Positions 9,417 to 17,193 of a DNA stretch of 27,318 nt are shown here, piece by piece (position 1 is the first letter of the stretch; each line of letters begins with the position of its first letter). The stretch spans positions 1-27,318 of the forward strand of contig CAYUBI010000019.1 of NCBI GenBank assembly GCA_964443005.1, written 5' to 3'. The notes beneath the pieces were generated by a model. It saw only the letters and a list, made by a program, of their open reading frames with translations, was not told where the DNA came from and ran no database searches. This stretch comes from CAYUBI01 sp964443005 (GTDB lineage: Bacteria; Margulisbacteria; Riflemargulisbacteria; GWF2-35-9; CAYUBI01). The position numbers and the translations under genes were made by a program.

Positions 9417-9560
9417 ATCCTTACTTTTTAATCAATGGACCATTAACATGAAAAAAATCGCGTGTCTATTCATATCAACTAGTTTATGTAACTACCTTAT
9501 TCGTGTAGATCTTTTTATATGATTGATTTATGATGACATTTTTGAAAAAGCAAAACCTAC

Positions 9561-11423
9561 ATGCAAACGCCAATTGAACTACTTGCGCCAGCGCAAAATC
9601 TAGCGTGTGCTAAAGCAGCAATCGCTGCTGGGGCAGATGCAATCTATATGGGTGGACCTTCTTTTAGCGCTCGAGAATCTGCAACGAACTCGTTAACAGA
9701 TATTAAAACAATTATTCAGCATGCCCATATTTTCCAGGTAAAAGTTTACATTGCCCTTAATACGTTGCTAACGGATAACGACTTGAATAAAGCAGTCTCA
9801 CTCATGTGGGATTTACATTCACTGGGTGTCAACGCTATTATCATCCAAGACATGGGGCTATTGGAATGTGACCTCCCACCAATCCCTATTTTCGCAAGTA
9901 CTCAAACAACTATTTTATCACCTGAAAAAGCCGTATTTTTAGAAAACGTCGGGTTCAAACGCATTATTCTTGAACGTGCACTGACTCTTAATGAAATCCG
10001 TGCAATTCATAAAAAATCAATGATAGAACTTGAATGTTTCATTCATGGATCGATCTGTGTTTCATACAGTGGTCAATGCTATTTAAGCTATGCATCTGGA
10101 GGCCGTAGTGGCAACCGCGGCAACTGTGCACAGCCATGTCGAAAACCATATCAATTAATAGAATCAGATGGAACAACTATTACGCAACCACTCCACTTAC
10201 TTTCCATGAAAGATTTGGACCTTTCAGATCATCTTAACGAGCTTTTAGAAGCTGGAGTAACATCATTTAAAATCGAAGGACGACTTAAAAATGAAGCATA
10301 TGTTAGTAACGTCATTGCCTTTTACCGTTATAAACTAGATACCATTTTCGCTCACAATCAACGCTATCGGCGCGCCTCCATAGGAATTTCAACACGTCCG
10401 TTTATCCCAAATCCAGAAAAAACATTTCATCGGGCTTCATCAACCTATTTTTTGCATGAACGCCCATTTGCTCAGGCGTCCTTATTAACTCCTAAATCAA
10501 CTGGACAAAATATTGGTCACGTTATATGGACATCTTCACACAGTTTCCGTTTACATAAAAATACGGAGCTTAGCCCAGGAGATGGACTATGCTTTTTTGA
10601 TTCACATAACCAGCTAACAGGAACACAAGTTGAACGAGTCGAGGGCACAATGATATCACCTTCATCAATGAAATCTATCCTAGTTGGCAAAGAAATATAT
10701 CGCAATGAGGATCGACAATTTATTAAACAATTATCAGTATCTCCACCTATTCGCAAAATTAGCATTGACCTAGTTGTATTACAAAATGATTGTTATGACA
10801 TGCAAAAAGAAACATACCTAGAAATAACTGACGATAAAGGCAACTCACATTTAGAAAAATTGCCAACTAGCCACAAAAGCAATCATGAACAAGCTTATAT
10901 ACACCCACTAACAGAGCAAAAAATAAAAGAACAATTATTAAAATTAGGAAATACGATTTTTGAATGCCGTTCAATCAACGTGCCAGCATCTATAGCCCTC
11001 TATTTACCCATACAAATTATTAATGAATGGCGCAGACTAGCAATTAGCAAATTTTTGAATAAACTTCAAAACGCATATAAAACGATGAACATAGAAACAC
11101 ATCATACAATAAATAACCCTGCGCCTTATCCAACTAATGAAGATTTCCTTACCCTTCATTATTTAAATCAAAAAGCTAAACAGTTTTATCAACGACATGG
11201 AGTAACATTGCCGAATACAGCATTTATTGAAACAAGAAAAATTTATACAAATGATCGATTAATGATCACACGATATTGTATTTTACATGAATTAAATCGT
11301 TGTTTAAAAATAAATCAGCCCCAACAACTTAACCAGCCACTATACCTGATCAATGACTGCAGTCAGCGAATTAAACTAGCCTTTGATTGTGAACGATGCG
11401 AAATGCAACTATACAGTGAATAA
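9561..11423 (+). CDS. rlhA: U32-family protein, probable 23S rRNA C2501 hydroxylase RlhA type
   Basis: The 620-residue protein opens with the U32 signature ELLAPAQNLACAKAAIAAGADAIYMGG. Its conserved core is HGSICVSYSGQCYLSYASGG...NRGNCAQPCR (about 163-194), with cysteines C166, C173, C189 and C193. A further CERC motif sits at the extreme C-terminus (C610, C613). Size and the long region after the U32 barrel match the DUF3656-containing RlhA/YdcP group. That group hydroxylates 23S rRNA C2501 and binds iron or an Fe-S cluster. The shorter U32 proteins (TrhP/YegQ, UbiU/V) lack this C-terminal extension. Assignment to RlhA rests on length and domain order; another substrate is possible. The ATG has little Shine-Dalgarno complementarity. 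It is the only plus-strand gene between two minus-strand blocks. Confidence 0.8.
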   Translation: MQTPIELLAPAQNLACAKAAIAAGADAIYMGGPSFSARESATNSLTDIKTIIQHAHIFQVKVYIALNTLLTDNDLNKAVSLMWDLHSLGVNAIIIQDMGLLECDLPPIPIFASTQTTILSPEKAVFLENVGFKRIILERALTLNEIRAIHKKSMIELECFIHGSICVSYSGQCYLSYASGGRSGNRGNCAQPCRKPYQLIESDGTTITQPLHLLSMKDLDLSDHLNELLEAGVTSFKIEGRLKNEAYVSNVIAFYRYKLDTIFAHNQRYRRASIGISTRPFIPNPEKTFHRASSTYFLHERPFAQASLLTPKSTGQNIGHVIWTSSHSFRLHKNTELSPGDGLCFFDSHNQLTGTQVERVEGTMISPSSMKSILVGKEIYRNEDRQFIKQLSVSPPIRKISIDLVVLQNDCYDMQKETYLEITDDKGNSHLEKLPTSHKSNHEQAYIHPLTEQKIKEQLLKLGNTIFECRSINVPASIALYLPIQIINEWRRLAISKFLNKLQNAYKTMNIETHHTINNPAPYPTNEDFLTLHYLNQKAKQFYQRHGVTLPNTAFIETRKIYTNDRLMITRYCILHELNRCLKINQPQQLNQPLYLINDCSQRIKLAFDCERCEMQLYSE

Positions 11424-11432
11424 TCTAAAACA

Positions 11433-11474
11433 AAACTATGTAAAGACGCAGGTCAATACGTCTCTACATAGTTT
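11433..11474. terminator. Shared hairpin terminator between convergent U32 and MCP genes
   Basis: AAACTATGTAAAGACG (11433-11448) pairs with CGTCTCTACATAGTTT (11459-11474), a 16-bp stem with one mismatch and a 10-base loop. On the minus strand it is followed by TTTTGTTTT, a good U-tract for the MCP gene. On the plus strand only the TTT at the end of the stem is present, so termination of the U32 gene is less certain. Confidence 0.75.
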
Positions 11475-11480
11475 CACCAG

Positions 11481-14081
11481 TTAGACCTTAAAAAACTCCA
11501 CAATACCTTTCAATTTCTGAACTACGGCATTTAAGGCAGTTGTTGATGTTGATATTTCCGCACTATTCATGGCCATGTCTTGCGTAACCATTGTTAATTG
11601 TTCAGCTACTTTTATGTTCTTTTCGCTAATGTCTGCAACAATATTTATTGATTTTGATGCAGATTCCGAACTGTTTCGCAGCACTTTTGAATCTTCAAGG
11701 TTTTTTCTCATAAAATCACGAATTTGACCGGAAGTTGTCACAACTTCTGTAGAACTAGCATTCACCTGCTCTGTAGAAGCAGAAATCGTTTGAATTTGAT
11801 CCGTATTTTGAAGTACAGCTGTTTTAATTAAATCTAGTGCACTTTTGGCTTCATTAGACATTTTAACGACATATTCAACTTCTTGTGCGCCTTTTTCAAC
11901 AGATGTTACAGTTTGTTTAGTCATTGACTGAATCCCATTGACCAAAACAACAATTTCATTTGTTGCCTCTGATGATCGTTCAGCCAATTTACGAACTTCA
12001 TCAGCAACTACAGCAAAGCCCTTTCCATGTTCTCCTGCTCGAGCTGCCTCTATTGCAGCATTCAATGCCAAAAGATTGGTTTGCGAAGCAATTTCATTAA
12101 TTACAGTGATAATATTACCAATTTCTGTTGAGCGTTCGCCCAACATCGTAATATCACTTTTAATTTCTTTTACAATACGATCAATCGACTCTACAGCAAC
12201 TAAAACGCTTTCAACAGTACCTTTACCTTCATCTGACACTTTAACCATACGTGCTGATGATTCGTTCAACCCAGAAACTTCGGTAGTAATACTATCAATT
12301 GCTTTAACTACTTGTTCCATTTGATCAATGGTAGACTGAACAGCCTGAGATCCACTAGCAACCTTTGTTTCATTATCCAAAATTTTCACACGCATTGTAT
12401 CTAATACAGTAATCGAAATCTTAAATTGCTCATTTTGCTGATCTGCACTTGCAATCATTTGACACACTTCTTCTGCAACATTGGAAATCGACACACTTGT
12501 TGTATTAGCAATAGTTGCTACGCGGCCAGAAGTTTGATCAACATCAGTACTAATATCATGAATTTGAAGGATCATGCCTCGCAAAGCATCTAATAATGCA
12601 TTCAACGTACACCCCAACTTGTTAAACTCTGTTCCTGCCTTAAGTTTATAAACTGAACAAGCATCACACTTTTTCATTTTACCCGATAAAATCGCTGGGC
12701 ATTTAATTTCTCGGCCAATAGCTGGCGCATAACTACCCACGTTATAAAAACAAACATGATCTTCCCTATCAAATTCTGGACATTCTTTTTTGCCGCACTT
12801 TCGAATATCCGAACATTTTCCTTTAGGCAATGGAACTCGATCTCTAAAATTTCCACCTGCCATTTTAAAAACATGCTGACTAATATTGTCCATTTGCGCT
12901 GTAATTGATCGACTAAAAAAGAAGATTACGCTACCAATAATGCCAAGGATTACAACAAAACCAATTGCTAAACTAGTTTCAGCAGCTCGAGACAATGCCA
13001 CAATCTTATCTCGTGATTCGTTTAATTCATCTACATACGTTCCTGCTGCAAGAATCCAGTCCCAATCCTTGTAATAGGTAAACATACTTATTTTCATACG
13101 CGAAACTTTTTCTTCTTTATTCTGCCACGGATAATTAAGTTGATCTGTTTCACCTGGTTTCAGGTGTGTGGCTTTTTTTATAATTTCACGAATAAAATAA
13201 TTACCGTTTCCATCTTTAGCGTCCCAAATAATTTCGCCATCACGCTTTCCATTCTTTGACAAAATATATGTTCCTTTGGAATCCAAGATAAACACATAAC
13301 CTGTTTTGCCAACGCCAATTTTCATTAATTTTTCTTTAATGGCGCTTAAATCCTTTTCCGGAACTCCTACATAAATCATTCCAATAATAACACCTGATTT
13401 ATCAAAAATTGGTTTATATACTGCTTCATACCAATCTGACACTACAAACGCACGGCCACTATATGTTTGACCTTGCAGCACCTTTTCAAGCACAAGATTT
13501 GGTTTTCCATCTGCATTTAATTTTGGAATATATGTCCCAATCGCACGATTTCCAGCTGCTGATTGAACATTCGTTGCTACGCGAAGCATGTCGCCCTCAG
13601 CATTCATTTTCTGAAAAATTGTACACGTACTTCCTGTTAACTGTTTTACTTCATCAACTATAGAAACAACATCGCTCATTGACACAAACTGACCCAACCA
13701 CTTTTTCCCTACATTCATTTTAGGCAATAAAACTGTTTGATTTTCTTTAGTAAATTGATTAACTGCGTCCCATTTTACAGTTGGCGACGACTCTACATTA
13801 AACTCGCCGTTTCCATTAATTGTTTTTTCCGCAATGATCATATCTCCATTAACTTTGGCTATAACATTTTTACGTTGCTCATCCAAGGATTGCGTCAAAA
13901 GTTTAACAACACCCGACATCGACTCATTAGACAACATGCGCCCTTGAACTTCAGAAATATTTATTACAGCACTGTTTTCCCATAAAACAAACGCAATGAT
14001 CAGCAACAATGGAATAACTGAGACAACAATAGAAAAATATAAAAATTGAACTTTTAAAGATAACTCTTTGAAACTAAACAT
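11481..14081 (-). CDS. Methyl-accepting chemotaxis protein with double Cache sensor and cysteine-rich insert
   Basis: This 866-residue transmembrane chemoreceptor has a membrane helix at about 14-33. The periplasmic sensor (about 35-365) resembles the Cache_3-Cache_2 fold, with GYVFILDSKGTYILS and WDWILAAGTYVDE. A second membrane helix lies at about 370-390, with HAMP-like sequence after it. A cytoplasmic cysteine-rich segment (about 421-491) carries C423, C429, C434, C444, C461, C472, C475 and C491. Its C-x5-C-x4-CP pattern and final C-x2-C-x2-YK recall the 'two-CW' module seen in other receptors and kinases, but the tryptophans are missing. The signalling hairpin tip is canonical (NEIASQTNLLALNAAIEAAR, from 662). 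A Shine-Dalgarno sequence AGGGGG precedes the ATG. It should signal through a CheA such as the one at 23303-25291. The ligand is unknown; a metal or Fe-S centre in the insert is inference. Confidence 0.93.
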   Translation of the reverse strand: MFSFKELSLKVQFLYFSIVVSVIPLLLIIAFVLWENSAVINISEVQGRMLSNESMSGVVKLLTQSLDEQRKNVIAKVNGDMIIAEKTINGNGEFNVESSPTVKWDAVNQFTKENQTVLLPKMNVGKKWLGQFVSMSDVVSIVDEVKQLTGSTCTIFQKMNAEGDMLRVATNVQSAAGNRAIGTYIPKLNADGKPNLVLEKVLQGQTYSGRAFVVSDWYEAVYKPIFDKSGVIIGMIYVGVPEKDLSAIKEKLMKIGVGKTGYVFILDSKGTYILSKNGKRDGEIIWDAKDGNGNYFIREIIKKATHLKPGETDQLNYPWQNKEEKVSRMKISMFTYYKDWDWILAAGTYVDELNESRDKIVALSRAAETSLAIGFVVILGIIGSVIFFFSRSITAQMDNISQHVFKMAGGNFRDRVPLPKGKCSDIRKCGKKECPEFDREDHVCFYNVGSYAPAIGREIKCPAILSGKMKKCDACSVYKLKAGTEFNKLGCTLNALLDALRGMILQIHDISTDVDQTSGRVATIANTTSVSISNVAEEVCQMIASADQQNEQFKISITVLDTMRVKILDNETKVASGSQAVQSTIDQMEQVVKAIDSITTEVSGLNESSARMVKVSDEGKGTVESVLVAVESIDRIVKEIKSDITMLGERSTEIGNIITVINEIASQTNLLALNAAIEAARAGEHGKGFAVVADEVRKLAERSSEATNEIVVLVNGIQSMTKQTVTSVEKGAQEVEYVVKMSNEAKSALDLIKTAVLQNTDQIQTISASTEQVNASSTEVVTTSGQIRDFMRKNLEDSKVLRNSSESASKSINIVADISEKNIKVAEQLTMVTQDMAMNSAEISTSTTALNAVVQKLKGIVEFFKV

Positions 14082-14112
14082 ATATGCCCCCTAAACTATA
14101 ATTAATAGTTTT

Positions 14113-14141
14113 AGTATAAAAAATCTTTTTGATTTATACAA
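14113..14141 (-). promoter_or_regulatory. Promoter of the MCP gene
   Basis: On the minus strand, TTGTAT (14136-14141), a 17-base spacer and TATACT (14113-14118) precede the MCP start by about 30 bases. The -10 box is good and the -35 weak. The short leader contains the AGGGGG ribosome-binding site. Confidence 0.5.
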
Positions 14142-14173
14142 GAGGGAAAAAACAATCATATACTCTATTTTCT

Positions 14174-14247
14174 TACGATCTCCATTTTATAGCAGGAAAT
14201 TTTGGATATCGAATATCTACATAATCAACTTGTCCCCATTTATCATT
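14174..14247 (-). repeat. Orphan copy of the ftsQ 3' end (copy A of a 74-bp direct repeat)
   Basis: These 74 bases are identical to 15542-15615, the last coding bases of ftsQ. Weaker similarity continues to 14256, next to the ATPase stop codon at 14260-14262. The copy keeps the ftsQ frame to a stop codon (TAA here, TAG in the intact gene) but has no gene body upstream. It lies directly between the ATPase gene and the MCP promoter. It is probably the original end of ftsQ, displaced by an insertion. Confidence 0.9.
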
Positions 14248-14259
14248 CATCTCTTGCGA

Positions 14260-15465
14260 TTATCGCTCCAACAAAAAATCAAGCACATTTTTATGCTGAA
14301 TACCATTTCGATTAAACAACCCCCCTTGGTCCATAGATAAAACTAGTCGGGGATAAAAATCGTCAATTTTTTTCAATGAAGAAAATTCTCGTTCCAGAGT
14401 TTCTTCAGAAGATAACAAATAACAAACCTGAATATATAACCGTTGATCATTTTTCTCAGCGATAAAATCAATCTCTTTTACGCCAAAAACTCCAACGGAA
14501 ACCTGAAAACCACGAGTTAACAACTCCAAATAAATAATATTTTCAAGAATTTTTGAAACATCTCGGTCCTTATATCCTAAATATCCAAATCGAAGACCAA
14601 TATCTCCCAAATAATATTTCTCTAATAACTCAAGATATCGCTTTCCCTGTAAATCAAAGCGCATCACTTTTCGTACCAAAAAAGCCTGCTGCAAATAACT
14701 CAAATAATGCTGGATCGTTTCTACTGCAATCGGCAAATGTTGAGACCGAGCATAGTCCGAAATGCTTTTTGCAGATGTAATATTGCCACAGTTATCCATA
14801 ACAAATCGAACAAGCCGCTCTAGTTGGGCACTATCGCGAACATGATGGCGCTGAATAACATCTTTTAATAAAGACGAAGAAATTATCGAACTCAAATAAT
14901 CTTGCATTACGTCTGAATCATCGAAATAATGAAGTCCAGGGAGGCCACCATATTTTAGATAATTATTAAAAAGCTTGCCAGTTTCCGAAGCGTCGCCACG
15001 CAACCTCCTCAACATAATATATTCATTAAAGCTTAATGGAAAAACGTCAAACACTACATGTCTGCCAGCTAAAAGAGTGGACAGTTCTGATGACATCATA
15101 TTGGCAGTAGACCCCGTAATATATATATCAATATTTCCTTCAGATAACAACGAATTAATCGCCTTTTCCCATTGATCAATCAATTGAATTTCATCCACGA
15201 ACAAATACCCTTTTTTAAGTTTTGACACAACAAAAACATATAAATCTTTATATGTTTTTAGGTTATCAAACTCTAATGATTCTTTATTGATATATAAAAT
15301 GTCAGCAGACGAGACATGAATTGATATTAAATGATCACGGATGGATTGAAGCAACACACTTTTCCCTACCCGTCGCATTCCGGTTAAAATTTTTATAATT
15401 GGAATATTCACAAAAGGTCGAATTTTTTGCAAATATAAATCACGAACTAAAATCGGCTGATTCAT
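14260..15465 (-). CDS. AAA_14 / DUF4143 family ATPase
   Basis: This 401-residue protein has a P-loop GMRRVGKS (29-36), Walker B YLFVDE (87-92) and sensor-1 strand YITGST (115-120) in an AAA_14 domain. A DUF4143 region follows (about 205-400), with the nuclease-like strand EIDFIAEK (331-338) and YIQVCY, the usual ending in this family. Such ATPases are abundant, vary in copy number and often move between genomes; their cellular role is largely unknown. The gene lies between two copies of the ftsQ 3' end, has its own strong promoter, and has no Shine-Dalgarno sequence before its ATG. That suggests a self-contained acquired gene. No toxin, nuclease or antitoxin partner is visible beside it. Confidence 0.9.
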   Translation of the reverse strand: MNQPILVRDLYLQKIRPFVNIPIIKILTGMRRVGKSVLLQSIRDHLISIHVSSADILYINKESLEFDNLKTYKDLYVFVVSKLKKGYLFVDEIQLIDQWEKAINSLLSEGNIDIYITGSTANMMSSELSTLLAGRHVVFDVFPLSFNEYIMLRRLRGDASETGKLFNNYLKYGGLPGLHYFDDSDVMQDYLSSIISSSLLKDVIQRHHVRDSAQLERLVRFVMDNCGNITSAKSISDYARSQHLPIAVETIQHYLSYLQQAFLVRKVMRFDLQGKRYLELLEKYYLGDIGLRFGYLGYKDRDVSKILENIIYLELLTRGFQVSVGVFGVKEIDFIAEKNDQRLYIQVCYLLSSEETLEREFSSLKKIDDFYPRLVLSMDQGGLFNRNGIQHKNVLDFLLER

Positions 15466-15475
15466 AATGGTTTAG

Positions 15476-15504
15476 ATTATACCCTAAAGTTTTAGCTATT
15501 TCAA
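15476..15504 (-). promoter_or_regulatory. Strong promoter of the ATPase gene, near-leaderless
   Basis: TTGAAA (15499-15504), exactly 17 bases, and a perfect TATAAT (15476-15481) on the minus strand. The -10 box ends 10 bases before the ATG at 15465, so the mRNA leader would be about 4 bases and cannot hold a Shine-Dalgarno sequence. Confidence 0.75.
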
Positions 15505-15508
15505 CAAA

Positions 15509-15530
15509 AGATTCACTTATACCTGAATCT
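15509..15530 (-). terminator. Terminator after ftsQ
   Basis: On the minus strand AGATTCA and TGAATCT form a 7-bp stem with an 8-base loop, followed by TTTTG. The U-tract runs into the -35 box of the ATPase promoter. The stem is AT-rich, so efficiency may be modest. Confidence 0.5.
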
Positions 15531-15540
15531 CATTCAATTC

Positions 15541-16293
15541 CTACGATCTCCATTTTATAGCAGGAAATTTTGGATATCGAATATCTACATAATCAACTTG
15601 TCCCCATTTATCATTAATATCTTGTAACAAAATCCGAAATGCCGTCATTTTTGCATCAACATCATAAATAGTACCAAATTTGATCATCAAAACATCATCA
15701 ATAACGACAATAACATGATTCAAATTTTCCATTGCTATTTGATAACTGTGATCAGGCATTGTTCGATGTAACATCACCAACGATTCAACAATAAACTTAA
15801 CATGATCACTACTAATATACAAACCCCCGTCAATTAACGCAACTAAATTATTTCCCCGAATAATTGGCAAAGTTTCAACCGGATAATTGTATCGAAACCC
15901 AGATTCATTTAAAATAGTACCTTCATCATCAATAATCAAATTTTGCGTATCTAAAATAATATTAGCCAACGGTTTTTTTTCGACAACAAAAATTTCTAGT
16001 GTTGATGGCGGAATTTTAGCGATTGAACACGTTTTTAGCTGAGGGAGGCTTAACAAACGCTTTTTCAAGACCTTTTTCGATATCTGAAAAATATTATCTT
16101 TGGATGTAATCCGCAAAGCTTGATTGACGCGTTGGGTAGGAATCGTAATATTATTACGAACTACAACTTTTTGAATTCTAAACAAAGGCAAGGTCACAAC
16201 TAATTGCCATATCAACAACATAAACACGATCAAAAAAATCAGAATACATATACGTATAAGAAAACGTTTAAATGTTAAAGATGAATGAGCCAT
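15541..16293 (-). CDS. ftsQ: Cell-division protein FtsQ / DivIB
   Basis: The 250-residue bitopic protein has a short cytoplasmic tail, one membrane helix (about 11-34) and a POTRA-type domain beginning at FRIQKVVVRNNITIPTQRV. The SLPQLKTCSIAKIPPSTLEIFVVEKKPLA segment that follows is typical of the family (..P.V..A.V...P.TL.I.V.E..P.A). FtsQ links early and late divisome proteins (FtsB/FtsL). It starts 3 bases after the ddl stop, consistent with the dcw cluster order murB-ddl-ftsQ. ftsA and ftsZ do not follow as they usually would. The final 25 codons are duplicated 1.37 kb downstream, so the present 3' end may have come with an inserted cassette. The reading frame itself is intact. Confidence 0.88.
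   Translation of the reverse strand: MAHSSLTFKRFLIRICILIFLIVFMLLIWQLVVTLPLFRIQKVVVRNNITIPTQRVNQALRITSKDNIFQISKKVLKKRLLSLPQLKTCSIAKIPPSTLEIFVVEKKPLANIILDTQNLIIDDEGTILNESGFRYNYPVETLPIIRGNNLVALIDGGLYISSDHVKFIVESLVMLHRTMPDHSYQIAMENLNHVIVVIDDVLMIKFGTIYDVDAKMTAFRILLQDINDKWGQVDYVDIRYPKFPAIKWRS
15542..15615 (-). repeat. 74-bp direct repeat, copy B (3' end of intact ftsQ)
   Basis: Identical base for base to 14174-14247 and in the same orientation. It covers the last coding part of ftsQ; the stop codon differs by one base just outside the identity (TAG here, TAA in copy A). Perfect identity over coding sequence, including third codon positions, argues for a recent event. Confidence 0.95.
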
Positions 16294-16296
16294 AAC

Positions 16297-17193
16297 CTAC
16301 AACGAACCCGTAATAATTTCCTGAACCAACTGAGAAAACGAAAATCCATAGGCTTTAGCCTGTGCTGGCAAATCACTTTGATCTGTCATTCCAGGGCTTG
16401 TATTAACTTCTATCATCATTGGCTGATTATTTTTATCAATAATAAAATCAATTCGGCTAACACCTTTACATCCCAAAACATGAAAGGCTTTTTTTGCATA
16501 ATCATTGACTTTTTTTTGTGTTTCACTATTCAAACGCGCTGGCAAAACAAATTCAGTCATGCCTGGAGTATATTTTGCCTCAAAATCATAAAAACGATTT
16601 TTTGGAATCAATTCTAAAATAGGCAGCACAATAGGTTGATTGCCAATAAGCCCAACAGTCACTTCTTTGCCTATTACCAATTGTTCTACAAGTAAAGTAC
16701 CATATTGCAACAAGCCTCGATTAACAGAATCAATCATCTCTACCTCTGTATCAACAATTTCAACTCCCATACTTGACCCTTCATTACAGGGCTTAATAAT
16801 ACGCGGATACGGAATTGTCAGAGCTGCACAATCCTTGAGAGCTGTCACCCATGCAAACATAGGCGTTGGCACGTCATTTGCAACCAAAATATATTTGGTC
16901 ATTCGTTTATCCATACATACAGCACAAGCCAAAACACCTGGCCCTGAATATGCAATACCCATACTTTCCAAAACACCTTGAATCACGCCATCTTCGCCGC
17001 CTTTTCCATGTAAAGCATTATAAACAAAATCAACATTTTCAGGAATATCATCAGTTTTGGGATCTATCAAAACTACGTCATATCCTAATTCCAGCAAAGC
17101 ATTATGTACATTTTTACCAGACCGCAACGAAACATCACGCTCAGCAGAAATGCCGCCTAACAGCAAGCCAATACGACGAATAATTTTTGTCAT
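16297..17193 (-). CDS. ddl: D-alanine--D-alanine ligase
   Basis: This ATP-grasp enzyme of 298 residues joins two D-alanines for peptidoglycan precursor synthesis. It shows GGISAERDVSLRSG (13-26, with E18 binding the first D-Ala), ALHGKGGEDG (60-69), KPCNEGSSMGV (134-144) and the metal-binding end RIDFIIDKNN..MMIEVNTSPGMT (D249, E262, N264). The length is normal. The ATG overlaps the murB stop by one base (TAATG), with a full AGGAGG motif 14 bases upstream inside murB. Coupled translation with murB is likely. Confidence 0.97.
   Translation of the reverse strand: MTKIIRRIGLLLGGISAERDVSLRSGKNVHNALLELGYDVVLIDPKTDDIPENVDFVYNALHGKGGEDGVIQGVLESMGIAYSGPGVLACAVCMDKRMTKYILVANDVPTPMFAWVTALKDCAALTIPYPRIIKPCNEGSSMGVEIVDTEVEMIDSVNRGLLQYGTLLVEQLVIGKEVTVGLIGNQPIVLPILELIPKNRFYDFEAKYTPGMTEFVLPARLNSETQKKVNDYAKKAFHVLGCKGVSRIDFIIDKNNQPMMIEVNTSPGMTDQSDLPAQAKAYGFSFSQLVQEIITGSL

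Larger units (their letters stand above)
14174..15541. mobile_element. Putative inserted single-gene cassette at the ftsQ 3' end
   Basis: The segment between the two 74-bp ftsQ-end copies contains a terminator, a promoter and one AAA_14/DUF4143 ATPase gene, and nothing else. The repeats are 1368 bp apart. This is the layout left when an element integrates at a gene's 3' end and rebuilds that end. No integrase or transposase gene is present, so the mechanism is unknown; a recombination-made duplication is the alternative. Confidence 0.45.

Noticed and set aside
11938..12324. 128-codon plus-strand frame inside the MCP gene
   Set aside because: It is antisense to the conserved MCP signalling region, with no ribosome-binding site and no recognisable protein features.
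14416..14433. Apparent loss of the nuclease lysine in the ATPase C-terminal domain (IQVCY)
   Set aside because: IQVCY is, to my knowledge, the ordinary form in this DUF4143 subgroup, so it is not a defect of this copy.
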